Shown piece by piece: positions 42,220 to 51,391 of a DNA stretch of 51,398 nt. The notes beneath the pieces are model-generated. The model was given only the letters and a program-made list of their open reading frames with translations. It was not told where the DNA came from and searched no databases. Position 1 is the stretch's first letter. Every line of letters begins with the position of its first letter. The DNA is from Salegentibacter maritimus (GTDB lineage: Bacteria; Bacteroidota; Bacteroidia; Flavobacteriales; Flavobacteriaceae), in the NCBI RefSeq assembly GCF_016236915.1, contig NZ_JAEHOK010000023.1:1-51398 (forward strand), in the 5' to 3' direction. The position numbers were made by a program, and so were the translations under genes.

Positions 42220-42966
42220 TTATATTGCCTTGGCTTCGTTGTGAAGTAAATCTATCAATTCATCAAGATTTTCTGGGTCAACCAGTTTTACATCTCCTTT
42301 AGGAGCCGGTTTTTCAAACTTCACAGCTTCGGTTTGCGTAGCTGCTTCCTCGGGTTCAAGAACATTAAGTGGCTTTTTACGAGCTTGCATAATCCCTCTC
42401 ATATTTGGGATCTTAAGATCGCTTTCTTCAACCAAACCTTTCTGTCCTCCAATAACCAAAGGAAGAGAGGCAGTTAAAGTTTCTTTACCGCCATCTATTT
42501 CCCTTACGGCTGTAGCTTTGTTGCCTTCTATCTCTAAACTAATACAGGTGTTAATAAAATTAGCGTCCAGAAGTGCTGCTAGCATTCCCGGTACCATTCC
42601 GCCGTTGTAATCTATAGATTCACGTCCGGCAATTATAAGGTCATATTCTCCTTCTTTAGCAACTTTTGCCAATTGTTTTGCTACCTGAAAACCATCTACA
42701 GCTGGCGTATTTACACGTATGGCATTATCGGCTCCAATAGCAAGTGCTTTTCTTAAGGTAGGCTCGGTTTCGGCGCCCCCAACATTTACAACATCTACAC
42801 TTGCGCCTTGTTTTTCTTTAAACCACATAGCGCGGGTAAGTCCAAACTCATCATTTGGATTTATTACAAAATTCACTCCGTTGGTATCAAACTTTGAATC
42901 ACCATCGGTAAAGTTGATTTTTGAGGTAGTATCAGGTACGTGACTAATACATACTAATATTTTCAT
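42220..42966 (-). CDS. etfB: Electron transfer flavoprotein beta subunit
   Basis: The 248-residue protein has the EtfB signature: MKILVCISHVPDTTSKI, NPNDEFGLTRAMWFKE, ALAIGADNAIRV, DLIIAGRESIDYNGGMVPGMLAALL, and LPLVIGGQKGLVEESDLKIPNMRGIMQARKKPL (AMP-binding and partner-binding loop). It forms the heterodimer with EtfA. First gene of the etfBA operon, divergent from the pyruvate dehydrogenase beta gene with 313 bases between them holding candidate control sites. Confidence 0.96.
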   Translation of the reverse strand: MKILVCISHVPDTTSKINFTDGDSKFDTNGVNFVINPNDEFGLTRAMWFKEKQGASVDVVNVGGAETEPTLRKALAIGADNAIRVNTPAVDGFQVAKQLAKVAKEGEYDLIIAGRESIDYNGGMVPGMLAALLDANFINTCISLEIEGNKATAVREIDGGKETLTASLPLVIGGQKGLVEESDLKIPNMRGIMQARKKPLNVLEPEEAATQTEAVKFEKPAPKGDVKLVDPENLDELIDLLHNEAKAI

Positions 42967-43032
42967 TATAACGAGTTTTTTATATTTATAACAAATTTCA
43001 TCACGAAGTTACATAATTTAATCCATAAAATG

Positions 43033-43046
43033 CTATGCACGCATAG
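43033..43046. promoter_or_regulatory. Palindrome CTATGC-AC-GCATAG, candidate operator for etfBA
   Basis: Perfect 6-base arms with a 2-base centre, 67 bases before the etfB start and just downstream of the candidate -7 element. The position would suit repression by a dimeric regulator. No regulator gene is adjacent. Confidence 0.42.
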
Positions 43047-43065
43047 TAAATTTCGCGATTTTCTT

Positions 43066-43092
43066 CAAAATTAATTTTATTGATTCCATCAA
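43066..43092 (-). promoter_or_regulatory. Possible promoter of etfBA
   Basis: On the minus strand TAATTTTG (43066-43073) matches the Bacteroidota -7 consensus TAnnTTTG, and TTG (43090-43092) lies 16 bases upstream as a -33 element. The leader would be about 95 bases. Confidence 0.42.
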
Positions 43093-43234
43093 TATATTGT
43101 AAATATGACAATTTTAAGATTAAAAAACTCCTAAAAATTAATTATTTCTTAGGGGTAATAGGCTATAATGTTGAACTTACGGAAGGCCTGTAAATTTTTG
43201 TGGATTATTAGTGGGGAAAACTTTATTGAATTAC

Positions 43235-43242
43235 TATTTTTG
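43235..43242 (+). promoter_or_regulatory. Possible -7 element of the pyruvate dehydrogenase beta gene
   Basis: TATTTTTG matches TAnnTTTG, 38 bases before the start codon. A well-placed -33 TTG is not obvious. Confidence 0.33.
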
Positions 43243-43279
43243 TTGTTTAAAAAGATACATCTAAATAGTATAGCATATA

Positions 43280-44260
43280 ATGAAGACAATTCAATTTAGG
43301 GAAGCCGTTCAGCAAGCAATGAGCGAAGAGATGCGAAAAGACGAGTCTATTTATCTAATGGGCGAGGAAGTAGCAGAGTATAATGGTGCTTACAAAGCCT
43401 CTAAAGGTATGTTGGACGAATTTGGCCCTGATCGTGTAATAGATACCCCAATTGCAGAGCTTGGATTTGCTGGAATTGGTGTGGGTTCGGCAATGAATGG
43501 CAACAGGCCTATTATTGAATTCATGACCTTTAACTTCTCATTGGTTGGAATTGACCAGATAATAAATAATGCGGCTAAAATGCGCCAAATGAGTGGTGGC
43601 CAATTTAATATTCCTATCGTTTTTAGGGGGCCAACCGCTTCTGCCGGGCAATTGGGTGCAACGCACTCCCAGGCTTTTGAAAGTTGGTATGCCAACTGCC
43701 CGGGTCTAAAAGTAATTGTACCTTCAAATCCTTACGATGCCAAAGGTTTGCTGAAAGCTGCTATTCGTGATGATGATCCGGTAATCTTTATGGAGAGTGA
43801 GCAAATGTATGGTGATAAAGGAGAAGTACCTGAAGAAGAGTACGTACTGGAAATAGGAAAAGCCGATATTAAAAGAGAAGGTAGTGATGTAACAATTGTT
43901 TCCTTTGGAAAAATTATTAAAGAAGCATACAAAGCGGCCGAGAAATTGGCTGAAGACGATATTTCTTGCGAGATTATAGACCTTAGAACTATTCGCCCAA
44001 TGGATCATGAGACTATTATCGAATCGGTTAAGAAAACCAATCGTTTAGTGATTTTGGAAGAAGCCTGGCCTTTTGGAAATATTTCTACTGAAATCACCTA
44101 CCAGGTACAGTCTAAAGCTTTTGATTATTTAGATGCACCAATTGTAAAAATAAATACTGCCGATACACCGGCACCTTACTCTCCTGTATTGCTTAAAGAA
44201 TGGTTGCCAAACAGCGACGATGTTATTAAAGCGGTTAAACAGGTGATGTATATTGACTAA
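43280..44260 (+). CDS. pdhB: Pyruvate dehydrogenase E1 component, beta subunit
   Basis: The 326-residue protein is a transketolase-like pyrimidine-binding subunit: MKTIQFREAVQQAMSEEM, YLMGEEVAEYNGAYKASKG, DTPIAELGFAGIGVGSAMNG, QLGATHSQAFESWYANCPG and the C-terminal transketolase domain (VTIVSFGKIIKEAYKAAEKL, LVILEEAWPFGNISTEI). With the alpha subunit it decarboxylates pyruvate on thiamine diphosphate. The alpha, E2 and E3 genes are not here, so the complex is encoded at separate loci. Other branched 2-oxoacid substrates cannot be fully excluded. It ends at a terminator. Confidence 0.93.
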   Translation: MKTIQFREAVQQAMSEEMRKDESIYLMGEEVAEYNGAYKASKGMLDEFGPDRVIDTPIAELGFAGIGVGSAMNGNRPIIEFMTFNFSLVGIDQIINNAAKMRQMSGGQFNIPIVFRGPTASAGQLGATHSQAFESWYANCPGLKVIVPSNPYDAKGLLKAAIRDDDPVIFMESEQMYGDKGEVPEEEYVLEIGKADIKREGSDVTIVSFGKIIKEAYKAAEKLAEDDISCEIIDLRTIRPMDHETIIESVKKTNRLVILEEAWPFGNISTEITYQVQSKAFDYLDAPIVKINTADTPAPYSPVLLKEWLPNSDDVIKAVKQVMYID

Positions 44261-44377
44261 AAAAGCCAGCAGGATGCTGGACTTAAAACTTAGCAATAAA
44301 CAGGTAATTAATCATAACTCTATAAGTAACACCAATTATAGGTTAAGCTTGCAAATAGAGAGAACTTTTATAAATCT

Positions 44378-44416
44378 AAAACTTCATCGGATTCTGATTC
44401 GGTGAAGTTTTTTTTT
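44378..44416 (+). terminator. Rho-independent terminator between pdhB and the DUF5686 gene
   Basis: AAAACTTCA (44378-44386) pairs with TGAAGTTTT (44403-44411) and is followed by a T run ending 14 bases before the next start codon. Confidence 0.78.
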
Positions 44417-44429
44417 GTCCTGAAGAACA

Positions 44430-46928
44430 ATGAGGCCGAAAGCAACTTATCTTTCCTTATTATTTTTGCTTTGCTATACGATAATGGTATCGCAAACCAG
44501 GGTTGGTGGTGTGGTTAAAGATCAAAACGGCCAGGCTTTGCCTTTTGTGAATGTGATTTTTAATAATTCTTCGGAAGGGACAACCTCAGGTGAAAGAGGG
44601 AAGTTTTATTTGCAAAGTGAAAATAACCATACCGAACTCAAAATTTCTTTTATTGGTTATCAAACTGAAATAATCCCACTTCCGCAAAAAAGTAATCTTT
44701 CACTGGAGATAGTATTGCAGCAAGAGGCTTCAAGCCTTGATGAAGTGAAAATAATTAGAGGGAAAACTTCTAAGAAGAATAATCCCGCTATAGATATCCT
44801 GAGAAAAATCTGGAAAAATAGGCGAGATAACGGTGTTACTGCCTTTAAACAATATCAGTATAAAAAATATGAAAAGCTGGAATTCGAACTAGATGGTATA
44901 GATAGTTCAGTAGTGAAAAATCCAATTTTTAACGGAATGGAATTCATATTTGATTATGCCGATACCAATAGAATTACCGGAAAGACTATTTTACCGGTTT
45001 TTATAAACGAATCGGTTTCCAGGGTATATGGTGATAATGTAGAAAATAAAAAACGAGAAGATCTTTTAGGAAATAAAAACTCAGGATTTGATCAAAATCA
45101 AAATTTAATCGCTGCGGTAAAAGATGTGTATGATGAATATAATGTTTACGACAATTATATCAAGGTTTTTGACAAGAGTTTTGTAAGTCCGCTTTCTACA
45201 ACCGGCATTAATAATTACAATTACGTATTAAGTGATAGTGCTTATGTAGAAAATAAGTGGTGTTATAATATTATTTACTATCCACGCCGGGAAAACGAGC
45301 TTACTTTTAAAGGAGATTTTTGGGTAAATGATACTACCTGGGCAATTAAGAAAATAAATCTTGAGGCTTCTCGCGATGCCAATATAAACTGGGTGAAGGA
45401 GTTGTATATAGAACAGGAGTTTGAGGTGCTTAACGATTCGGTGTTTTTAATATCCAAAGATTATTTCCAGGCTAATTTTTCTTTGACCAAAAAAGAGACT
45501 TCAAAAGGAGTGTATGCTAAAAGGACTCAAGTTTTTGACGAGTATCAATTTAATTTAAAGCAAGCAGAAGGATTTTACCACAAACAGGCATATAGGTTTA
45601 ATAAAGAGGTTTATCAGCGGGGTCAGGATTTTTGGGATAAAAACCGTTTGGAAGAACTTAATAGGGCAGAGGAGGATATTTATGTGATGCTGGATAGTCT
45701 AACCAGTGTGCCCGCATTCAATAGAATTTATGATATTGCAACCATAGCCGAATCTGGGTATGTAGAGTTTAATGGCTGGGATTTTGGCCCTGTCTATTCC
45801 TTGTTCGATTATAATGAGGTAGAAGGGTTTAGGACCCGCATAGGGGGAAGAACTTATTTTGGGCAACACGACCCCTGGAGAATTGAAGGGTATCTGGCAT
45901 ATGGTCTTTTAGATGAAAAATTTAAATATGGAATTTCCGGGAAGTGGTTGTTGGATGTACGTTCGCGTTTCATAATTTCTGGAGGAAAAAGACACGATAT
46001 TGTACAGTTGGGAGCCGGTTTAACCGGTAATACTACAGATGTTTTGGGGCGTAGTTTAGCATCTTCAGGACTTGTGAGCGTGGGAGACAATACTAAATTA
46101 AGTCATTTAAACTTAAATACTGTAAATCTTGAAATTGAGCCCTGGAATAATTTTAAGGTTCGGGTAGGTGCTTCTTATCGTGAGCTTAGTTCGGCCTCTC
46201 CAGATTTTAGTTTAGACTATTATACCGATAAAATGCAGTCTAACATTGCTTCAACTATAAAGCAAACAGAAATAGCAACTACTTTCACCTATACGCCGGG
46301 TAGGCAAACTTCCGGGTTTGGGGTAGAACAAAATGTAATTAATGAAGATGAATTTCCTACCTTCTTTTTTAATTATAGTCTGGGCTTAAAAGACATATTG
46401 AAAAGCGATTTTGATTATAAGAAAATCCAGTTTTTCTACAATCAGCCATTTAAAATTGGCGGTTTTGGTAGGGCAAATGTCAGCATGGAAGCCGGAAAAA
46501 CCGTCGGCGAAGTTCCGCTGGGGCTTTTAAATGTGGTGCCTGGTAACCAAACTTACTTTTCTATGTATAATGCGTTTCCGGTACTTAATTTCTATGAATT
46601 TGTAACTGATACGTATGTTTCAGCACATTTTGATCATAATTTTAACGGAAGGTTATTTGCCAGGATTCCGCTTTTGCGAGAATTAAATTTGCGTGAACTT
46701 GTTGGTGTTAGGGCTGTTTGGGGAGAAATTTCTGAAGCAAATAAAGCGCTAAATGCTTCTGGAATTCCATTTCGCGCACCTAACAAGGCACCTTATTACG
46801 AATATAGCCTTGGAATAGGAAATATTCTTAAATTTCTAAGTGTAGAAGCTCATTTTAGAGGTAATTATTATAATGTACCAGAGTCACGATCTTTTGCAAT
46901 AACAGCCTCCTTTGGTTTTCATTTCTAA
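44430..46928 (+). CDS. DUF5686 outer-membrane protein with CarboxypepD_reg-like cap
   Basis: The 832-residue protein has a signal peptide (1-22, IMVSQ). A carboxypeptidase-regulatory-like domain fills about 25-105 (TRVGGVVKDQNGQALPFVNV, LKISFIGYQTEIIPL). The DUF5686 region follows (from SLDEVKIIRGKTSKKNNPAI on). The last 400 residues alternate aromatic beta-strands and the C-terminus ends in SRSFAITASFGFHF, a final-strand signature of an outer-membrane beta-barrel. Members are common in Bacteroidota and of unknown function. Its own transcript follows the pdhB terminator. Confidence 0.9.
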   Translation: MRPKATYLSLLFLLCYTIMVSQTRVGGVVKDQNGQALPFVNVIFNNSSEGTTSGERGKFYLQSENNHTELKISFIGYQTEIIPLPQKSNLSLEIVLQQEASSLDEVKIIRGKTSKKNNPAIDILRKIWKNRRDNGVTAFKQYQYKKYEKLEFELDGIDSSVVKNPIFNGMEFIFDYADTNRITGKTILPVFINESVSRVYGDNVENKKREDLLGNKNSGFDQNQNLIAAVKDVYDEYNVYDNYIKVFDKSFVSPLSTTGINNYNYVLSDSAYVENKWCYNIIYYPRRENELTFKGDFWVNDTTWAIKKINLEASRDANINWVKELYIEQEFEVLNDSVFLISKDYFQANFSLTKKETSKGVYAKRTQVFDEYQFNLKQAEGFYHKQAYRFNKEVYQRGQDFWDKNRLEELNRAEEDIYVMLDSLTSVPAFNRIYDIATIAESGYVEFNGWDFGPVYSLFDYNEVEGFRTRIGGRTYFGQHDPWRIEGYLAYGLLDEKFKYGISGKWLLDVRSRFIISGGKRHDIVQLGAGLTGNTTDVLGRSLASSGLVSVGDNTKLSHLNLNTVNLEIEPWNNFKVRVGASYRELSSASPDFSLDYYTDKMQSNIASTIKQTEIATTFTYTPGRQTSGFGVEQNVINEDEFPTFFFNYSLGLKDILKSDFDYKKIQFFYNQPFKIGGFGRANVSMEAGKTVGEVPLGLLNVVPGNQTYFSMYNAFPVLNFYEFVTDTYVSAHFDHNFNGRLFARIPLLRELNLRELVGVRAVWGEISEANKALNASGIPFRAPNKAPYYEYSLGIGNILKFLSVEAHFRGNYYNVPESRSFAITASFGFHF

Positions 46929-46993
46929 ATAGGCGTAATTAATACTGATTTTCACTATATTTGCCGCCTTTAAATGAGAAAAATAGAAAGAAC

Positions 46994-47512
46994 ATGTCAG
47001 ATAGTTTTGATGTATTAATCGAGATCCCAAAAGGGAGTAGAAACAAATATGAATACGATTTTGAGTTAAAGAAAGTCCGTTACGACAGGATGATTTTTTC
47101 TTCAATGATGTACCCGGCCGATTACGGCTTTATTCCAAATACCCTGGCCCAGGATAGCGATCCATTAGATGTTTTGGTATTGGTAAGTGAACCAACTTTC
47201 CCCGGTGTTGTAATGGAAGTTAAACCAATTGGTGTTTTCCATATGGCCGACGAAAAAGGACCTGATGAAAAAATTATTTGTGTGCCGGTTTCAGATCCTA
47301 TTTGGAATAGGTTGAATGACCTTAAAGAACTTAATGGCCACATGATTAAAGAAATTGAGCATTTCTTTAAGGTTTATAAAGATCTTGAGAAGAAAAAAGT
47401 AGATGTAGGTGGCTGGGGCGATGCTTCAGAAGCCAAAGAAATTATAAGACAATGCGTAGAGCGTTTTGAGAATTTTGATGGAGATAAAGGTCAATTTGGA
47501 ATACAACCTTAA
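46994..47512 (+). CDS. ppa: Soluble inorganic pyrophosphatase (family I)
   Basis: The start is placed at the ATG at 46994 (MSDSFDVLIEIPKGSRNKYE), 172 residues, the family's usual size. Metal and substrate residues: K and R in IPKGSRNKYE, YPADYGFIPNTLAQDSDPLDVLVL with the metal-binding Asp cluster, and a third Asp in MADEKGPDEKI. It hydrolyses pyrophosphate to drive biosynthesis. It lies directly before the membrane pyrophosphatase gene but is separated by a terminator. Confidence 0.95.
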   Translation: MSDSFDVLIEIPKGSRNKYEYDFELKKVRYDRMIFSSMMYPADYGFIPNTLAQDSDPLDVLVLVSEPTFPGVVMEVKPIGVFHMADEKGPDEKIICVPVSDPIWNRLNDLKELNGHMIKEIEHFFKVYKDLEKKKVDVGGWGDASEAKEIIRQCVERFENFDGDKGQFGIQP

Positions 47513-47539
47513 TTTCAGTCACATAATTTTGACGATTTT

Positions 47540-47573
47540 AAAGCAATAACCTTAAAAAGTTATTGCTTTTTTA
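47540..47573 (+). terminator. Rho-independent terminator after ppa
   Basis: AAAGCAATAAC (47540-47550) pairs with GTTATTGCTTT (47559-47569), followed by T. Confidence 0.88.
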
Positions 47574-47625
47574 ATTATCAGTGATTTACTACATTAGCCA
47601 TATTAACTAAAACTTAACAATTAAT

Positions 47626-50082
47626 ATGGAATCAATAATGGTTTATATGCCTGCAATACTTGCAGTAGTAGGTCTTGTTTTTATGTGGGTAAAACGTTCC
47701 TGGGTACTTAAACAGGATGCCGGGGACGGCAAGATGAAAGATATTTCTTCACATATCTACGAAGGGGCACTTGCCTTTTTAAATGCAGAATATAAATTAC
47801 TTAGTTTTTTTGTGGTTGGGGCCAGTATTGCCCTGGCAGCTATAGCCTATGTTGTGCCAACCACACATTACCTAATTATTGTTGCTTTTATTTTTGGAGC
47901 TTTTTTCTCGGCCCTGGCCGGAAATATGGGGATGAAGATCGCTACCCAAAGTAATGTGCGCACAACACAGGCGGCCCGAACCAGTTTGCCACAAGCTTTA
48001 AAAGTTTCTTTTGGGGGTGGTACCGTAATGGGTCTTGGCGTAGCCGGTTTAGCGGTACTTGGGCTAACCACATTTTTTATTTTATTCTACCATTATTTTA
48101 TGGGTGGGCAGTGGAGTAATACCACTCAAATGACCGTTGTTTTGGAAACCCTGGCAGGTTTTTCCCTGGGTGCCGAGTCTATTGCATTATTTGCCCGTGT
48201 TGGCGGTGGAATCTACACAAAAGCTGCCGATGTTGGTGCCGATTTAGTGGGGAAAGTTGAAGCAGGAATCCCGGAAGACGACCCCAGGAATCCTGCAACC
48301 ATTGCAGATAATGTAGGAGATAATGTTGGTGACGTGGCTGGAATGGGTGCCGATCTTTTTGGGAGTTATGTGGCTACCGTTCTTGCTACTATGGTTTTAG
48401 GAAATTATATTATTGAAGATATGGGCGGAAATATTGTCGATTCCGGGTTTGGAGGAATTGGTCCTATTTTATTGCCTATGGCTATTGCCGGTGCCGGTAT
48501 TATTATTTCTATTATCGGGACGCTTTTAGTGAAAATAAGCAGTAATTCGGCTAAAGAAGCCCAGGTGCAAAAAGCATTGAATATCGGTAATTGGACCTCC
48601 ATAGTTCTGGTAGCAGTGGCCAGTTACTTTTTGGTAACCTGGATGCTACCTAAAGAGACCTTAACTATGGGCTTCTTTGTTGGTGGATCTGAAGGTTTTG
48701 AATTTATGGAAATCGCATCAATTAGGGTGTTTTATGCTTCTTTGGTAGGAATAGTAGTGGGAGGTGTAATTTCGGCGGTTACCGAATATTATACCGGTCT
48801 AGGTAAAAAACCGGTACTCTCTATTGTGCAAAATTCGAGTACAGGAGCCGGAACTAATATTATTGCAGGTTTGGCTACCGGAATGATCTCTACCTTTCTT
48901 TCTGTGTTATTATTTGCATTAGCTATTTGGGCCTCTTACGCTTTTGCCGGATTTTACGGCGTTGCATTGGCGGCTTCAGCTATGATGGCCACTACAGCAA
49001 TGCAATTGGCTATTGATGCTTTTGGGCCTATTGCCGATAATGCTGGGGGAATAGCCGAAATGAGCGAACTGCCGGCCGAGGTTAGAGAGCGCACCGATAT
49101 CCTGGATTCTGTAGGAAATACTACTGCAGCTACCGGAAAAGGTTTTGCAATTGCTTCTGCCGCATTAACCTCACTGGCGCTTTTTGCTGCCTACGTAACT
49201 TTTACCGGAATTGACGGAATCAATATTTTTAAAGCCCCGGTTTTGGCGATGTTGTTTATTGGAGGCATGGTGCCCGTGGTTTTTTCAGCATTAGCCATGA
49301 AATCTGTTGGGAAAGCAGCTATGAAAATGGTAGAGGAAGTGAGACGACAGTTTAAAAGCATTCCAGGCATTATGGAAGGAACCTCGAAGCCTGAATATGA
49401 TAAGTGTGTCGCTATTTCTACCGAAGCAGCCTTAAAAGAGATGTTGTTACCCGGAATTTTAACCATTGGCTTTCCAATTGCCATCGCCCTACTTCCTATG
49501 CTTTTTGGCTATGAGAATGTTTTAATAGCAGAGATGCTTGGCGGCTATATGGCCGGGGTGACTGTAAGCGGGGTGCTTTGGGCAATTTTTCAAAATAATG
49601 CCGGTGGTGCCTGGGATAATGCTAAAAAGTCTTTTGAAGCAGGAGTGATGATAAACGGAGAAATGACCTATAAAGGTTCTGATGCCCACAAAGCCGCGGT
49701 TACCGGAGATACGGTAGGAGATCCGTTTAAAGATACCTCCGGGCCTTCTATGAATATTTTAATTAAATTAACCTGTTTAATCGGTTTGGTAATTGCACCA
49801 ATTTTAGGAGGACATACCCAAACCGATGTGCCTAACGAAGAGACTGCAATAAAAGAAGAGACTGCAATAAAAAAAGAGGTGATTATAAATAATAATGCTT
49901 CAACCGATGAGAGCTCCAAAGAAATCCAGGTTAATATGATTTCGGAAGGAAATGAAACTATTGCTAAAGTAAGAATTACTACTACTGAAAAAGGAAAAAC
50001 TGCAGTACAGCAAAAAACTTTTACCGGTACCAAAGCCGAAGTAGAAAAACAGGTACAGCAGTTAAGAGATAGAATATACTAA
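47626..50082 (+). CDS. hppA: Ion-pumping membrane pyrophosphatase
   Basis: The 818-residue, about 16-helix protein couples PPi hydrolysis to ion pumping. Active-site loops: [45 protein letters not shown] (in parts), [45 protein letters not shown] (497-507) has Ala, not Lys, after GNTT, which marks the K+-dependent type. The Glu seen in Na+ pumps (ADLFESY) is Gly here (ADLFGSY), while a Glu is present one helix earlier, E184 in GAES. H+ transport is thus more likely. An unusual soluble tail of about 85 residues (from 735) contains a tandem duplication. Confidence 0.94.
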   Translation: MESIMVYMPAILAVVGLVFMWVKRSWVLKQDAGDGKMKDISSHIYEGALAFLNAEYKLLSFFVVGASIALAAIAYVVPTTHYLIIVAFIFGAFFSALAGNMGMKIATQSNVRTTQAARTSLPQALKVSFGGGTVMGLGVAGLAVLGLTTFFILFYHYFMGGQWSNTTQMTVVLETLAGFSLGAESIALFARVGGGIYTKAADVGADLVGKVEAGIPEDDPRNPATIADNVGDNVGDVAGMGADLFGSYVATVLATMVLGNYIIEDMGGNIVDSGFGGIGPILLPMAIAGAGIIISIIGTLLVKISSNSAKEAQVQKALNIGNWTSIVLVAVASYFLVTWMLPKETLTMGFFVGGSEGFEFMEIASIRVFYASLVGIVVGGVISAVTEYYTGLGKKPVLSIVQNSSTGAGTNIIAGLATGMISTFLSVLLFALAIWASYAFAGFYGVALAASAMMATTAMQLAIDAFGPIADNAGGIAEMSELPAEVRERTDILDSVGNTTAATGKGFAIASAALTSLALFAAYVTFTGIDGINIFKAPVLAMLFIGGMVPVVFSALAMKSVGKAAMKMVEEVRRQFKSIPGIMEGTSKPEYDKCVAISTEAALKEMLLPGILTIGFPIAIALLPMLFGYENVLIAEMLGGYMAGVTVSGVLWAIFQNNAGGAWDNAKKSFEAGVMINGEMTYKGSDAHKAAVTGDTVGDPFKDTSGPSMNILIKLTCLIGLVIAPILGGHTQTDVPNEETAIKEETAIKKEVIINNNASTDESSKEIQVNMISEGNETIAKVRITTTEKGKTAVQQKTFTGTKAEVEKQVQQLRDRIY
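49837..49872 (+). repeat. Perfect 18-bp tandem duplication in hppA
   Basis: GAAGAGACTGCAATAAAA occurs at 49837-49854 and again at 49855-49872, coding for EETAIK twice (residues 738-749). It is in frame and sits at the start of the C-terminal tail, which looks like a recently evolving spacer. Confidence 0.9.
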
Positions 50083-50183
50083 AGTCAGGTTTTTTAAACC
50101 AAAGAGGCTGTTTGATTTTTTGTTAAAACCGTTATCCAGAATTTATTTTAGGATCTAAGATGTTTAGAATTTATTTCATGTTA

Positions 50184-50200
50184 GAAGCTGAAACAAGTTC
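50184..50200. repeat. Copy of the dispersed GAAGCTGAAACAAGTTC word
   Basis: Identical over 17 bases to the reverse complement of 30099-30115. It lies between hppA and the IS110 element, so it may mark an intergenic palindrome into or beside which the IS inserted. Confidence 0.5.
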
Positions 50201-50239
50201 CTTTAGACTTGCAAGAGTAAAATTTGTGTAAATTAAGGA

Positions 50240-50375
50240 TTAAAAAAGAGTAGGCTAACTATAACAAGTTCCAGTTAAAAGAGCTATATGCTGATTCAGT
50301 ACCTACTCTTTCCCTAAATAGTAACTCAAATAGAAATTCGGGATTAAAAGCCCATTATTAAGGAATTGAGTCCTA
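50240..50375 (+). ncRNA. Candidate IS110 bridge RNA upstream of the transposase
   Basis: AAAGAGTAGG (50245-50254) pairs perfectly with CCTACTCTTT (50302-50311), enclosing two smaller stems: AACT-AGTT (50257-50260 with 50273-50276) and AGC-GCT (50282-50284 with 50290-50292) or CTGA-TT-CAG beside it. A further hairpin follows: AATTC (50335-50339) with GAATT (50363-50367), enclosing GGG (50340-50342) with CCC (50351-50353). A multi-loop RNA in the 5' non-coding end is what bridge RNAs of IS110 elements look like. Exact ends and the guide loops cannot be fixed without the element ends. Confidence 0.45.
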
Positions 50376-50410
50376 TTTAATTTAATCCATTCATAACTAA
50401 AACCAAAATT

Positions 50411-51391
50411 ATGAAAAATTCATTGACTTTTGTAGGTATTGATATCAGTAAAAACACATTGGATATTTGTTCTATAAAAGGTGAGAAGAAACTGGCCAAA
50501 CGTATTGATAACAACAAAAAAGCTATAAAAGTTTTTTTTAGTGGCTCAAAGCCACAAAGTTTAAAAGTCTGTATTGAGAATACGGGGCGATATGGCCGTA
50601 AGATTATTGAAGTCTTAACCTCTTTAAATATCGTTTTTTACGAAGTAAATCCTTTGCATTTACACAAAAGTATTGGACTCACCAGAGGAAAAGATGATAT
50701 TATAGATGCCTTCCGTATTGCTAAATTCCTGGAAAAAAACCACACAGAACTCGAACCACATCAAAAACCAGAACCGGGAATAGAAAAGCTGAAAGCACTT
50801 ATATCCCATAGGAACCTGTTAATTAAGCAAAGAGCCCAACTCAAAGCAAAAAACAAAGAAAACCTACTGATTGCAGATCTTGACTTGCCGCAACTGGAAG
50901 AGCACGGAGCTGAACTTATTCAATTACTAACTGAAAAAATAAAACAAACCGACAAATCAATAATTGAGGTTATTGAGCACAATAGTGTATTGAAGCACCA
51001 ATACCATTTAATACGTGCTATTCCTGGAGTAGGTCCTATTTTATCGTGGAATATGTTGATTAAAACAAATGCATTTAAATCGATCACAAATCCTCGTAAA
51101 TTTGCCTGTTATGCTGGAGTGGCGCCATTTTCAAAAAGTTCAGGAACTTCTGTTTTTGGTAGGGCATCGGTTTCTATCTATGCAGATAAAGGCATTAAGA
51201 AAATACTGCATTTAGCAGCCATGAGGGCGATCCAATTGCCTTCTGATTTAAAACAATATTACCATCGAAAGGTAAATGAAGGCAAAAACAAAATGAGCGT
51301 CTTAAATGCTGTAAGAAATAAGATCATTCATAGAATTTTTGCCATCATAAAAAATCAAAAAATATATAATAATAACTTGCAAGTGTCATAG
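50411..51391 (+). CDS. IS110-family transposase (RuvC-like DEDD recombinase)
   Basis: The 326-residue protein has an N-terminal RuvC-like domain with the DEDD set: D11 (VGIDISKNTLDI), E56 (VCIENTGRYG), D96 and D99 (KDDIIDAFRIA). The C-terminal Transposase_20 domain shows IRAIPGVGPILSWNMLIKT, FACYAGVAPFSKSSG and the conserved Ser-containing segment after it (RASVSIYADKGIKKILHLAA). Family members recombine donor and target DNA guided by a bridge RNA from their own end. Length is complete and there is no frameshift. The ATG at 50411 follows the structured leader. Confidence 0.94.
   Translation: MKNSLTFVGIDISKNTLDICSIKGEKKLAKRIDNNKKAIKVFFSGSKPQSLKVCIENTGRYGRKIIEVLTSLNIVFYEVNPLHLHKSIGLTRGKDDIIDAFRIAKFLEKNHTELEPHQKPEPGIEKLKALISHRNLLIKQRAQLKAKNKENLLIADLDLPQLEEHGAELIQLLTEKIKQTDKSIIEVIEHNSVLKHQYHLIRAIPGVGPILSWNMLIKTNAFKSITNPRKFACYAGVAPFSKSSGTSVFGRASVSIYADKGIKKILHLAAMRAIQLPSDLKQYYHRKVNEGKNKMSVLNAVRNKIIHRIFAIIKNQKIYNNNLQVS

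Noticed and set aside
44266-44280. Short hairpin CCAGCA-GGA-TGCTGG after pdhB
   Set aside because: It has no T run; the hairpin at 44378-44416 is the better terminator.
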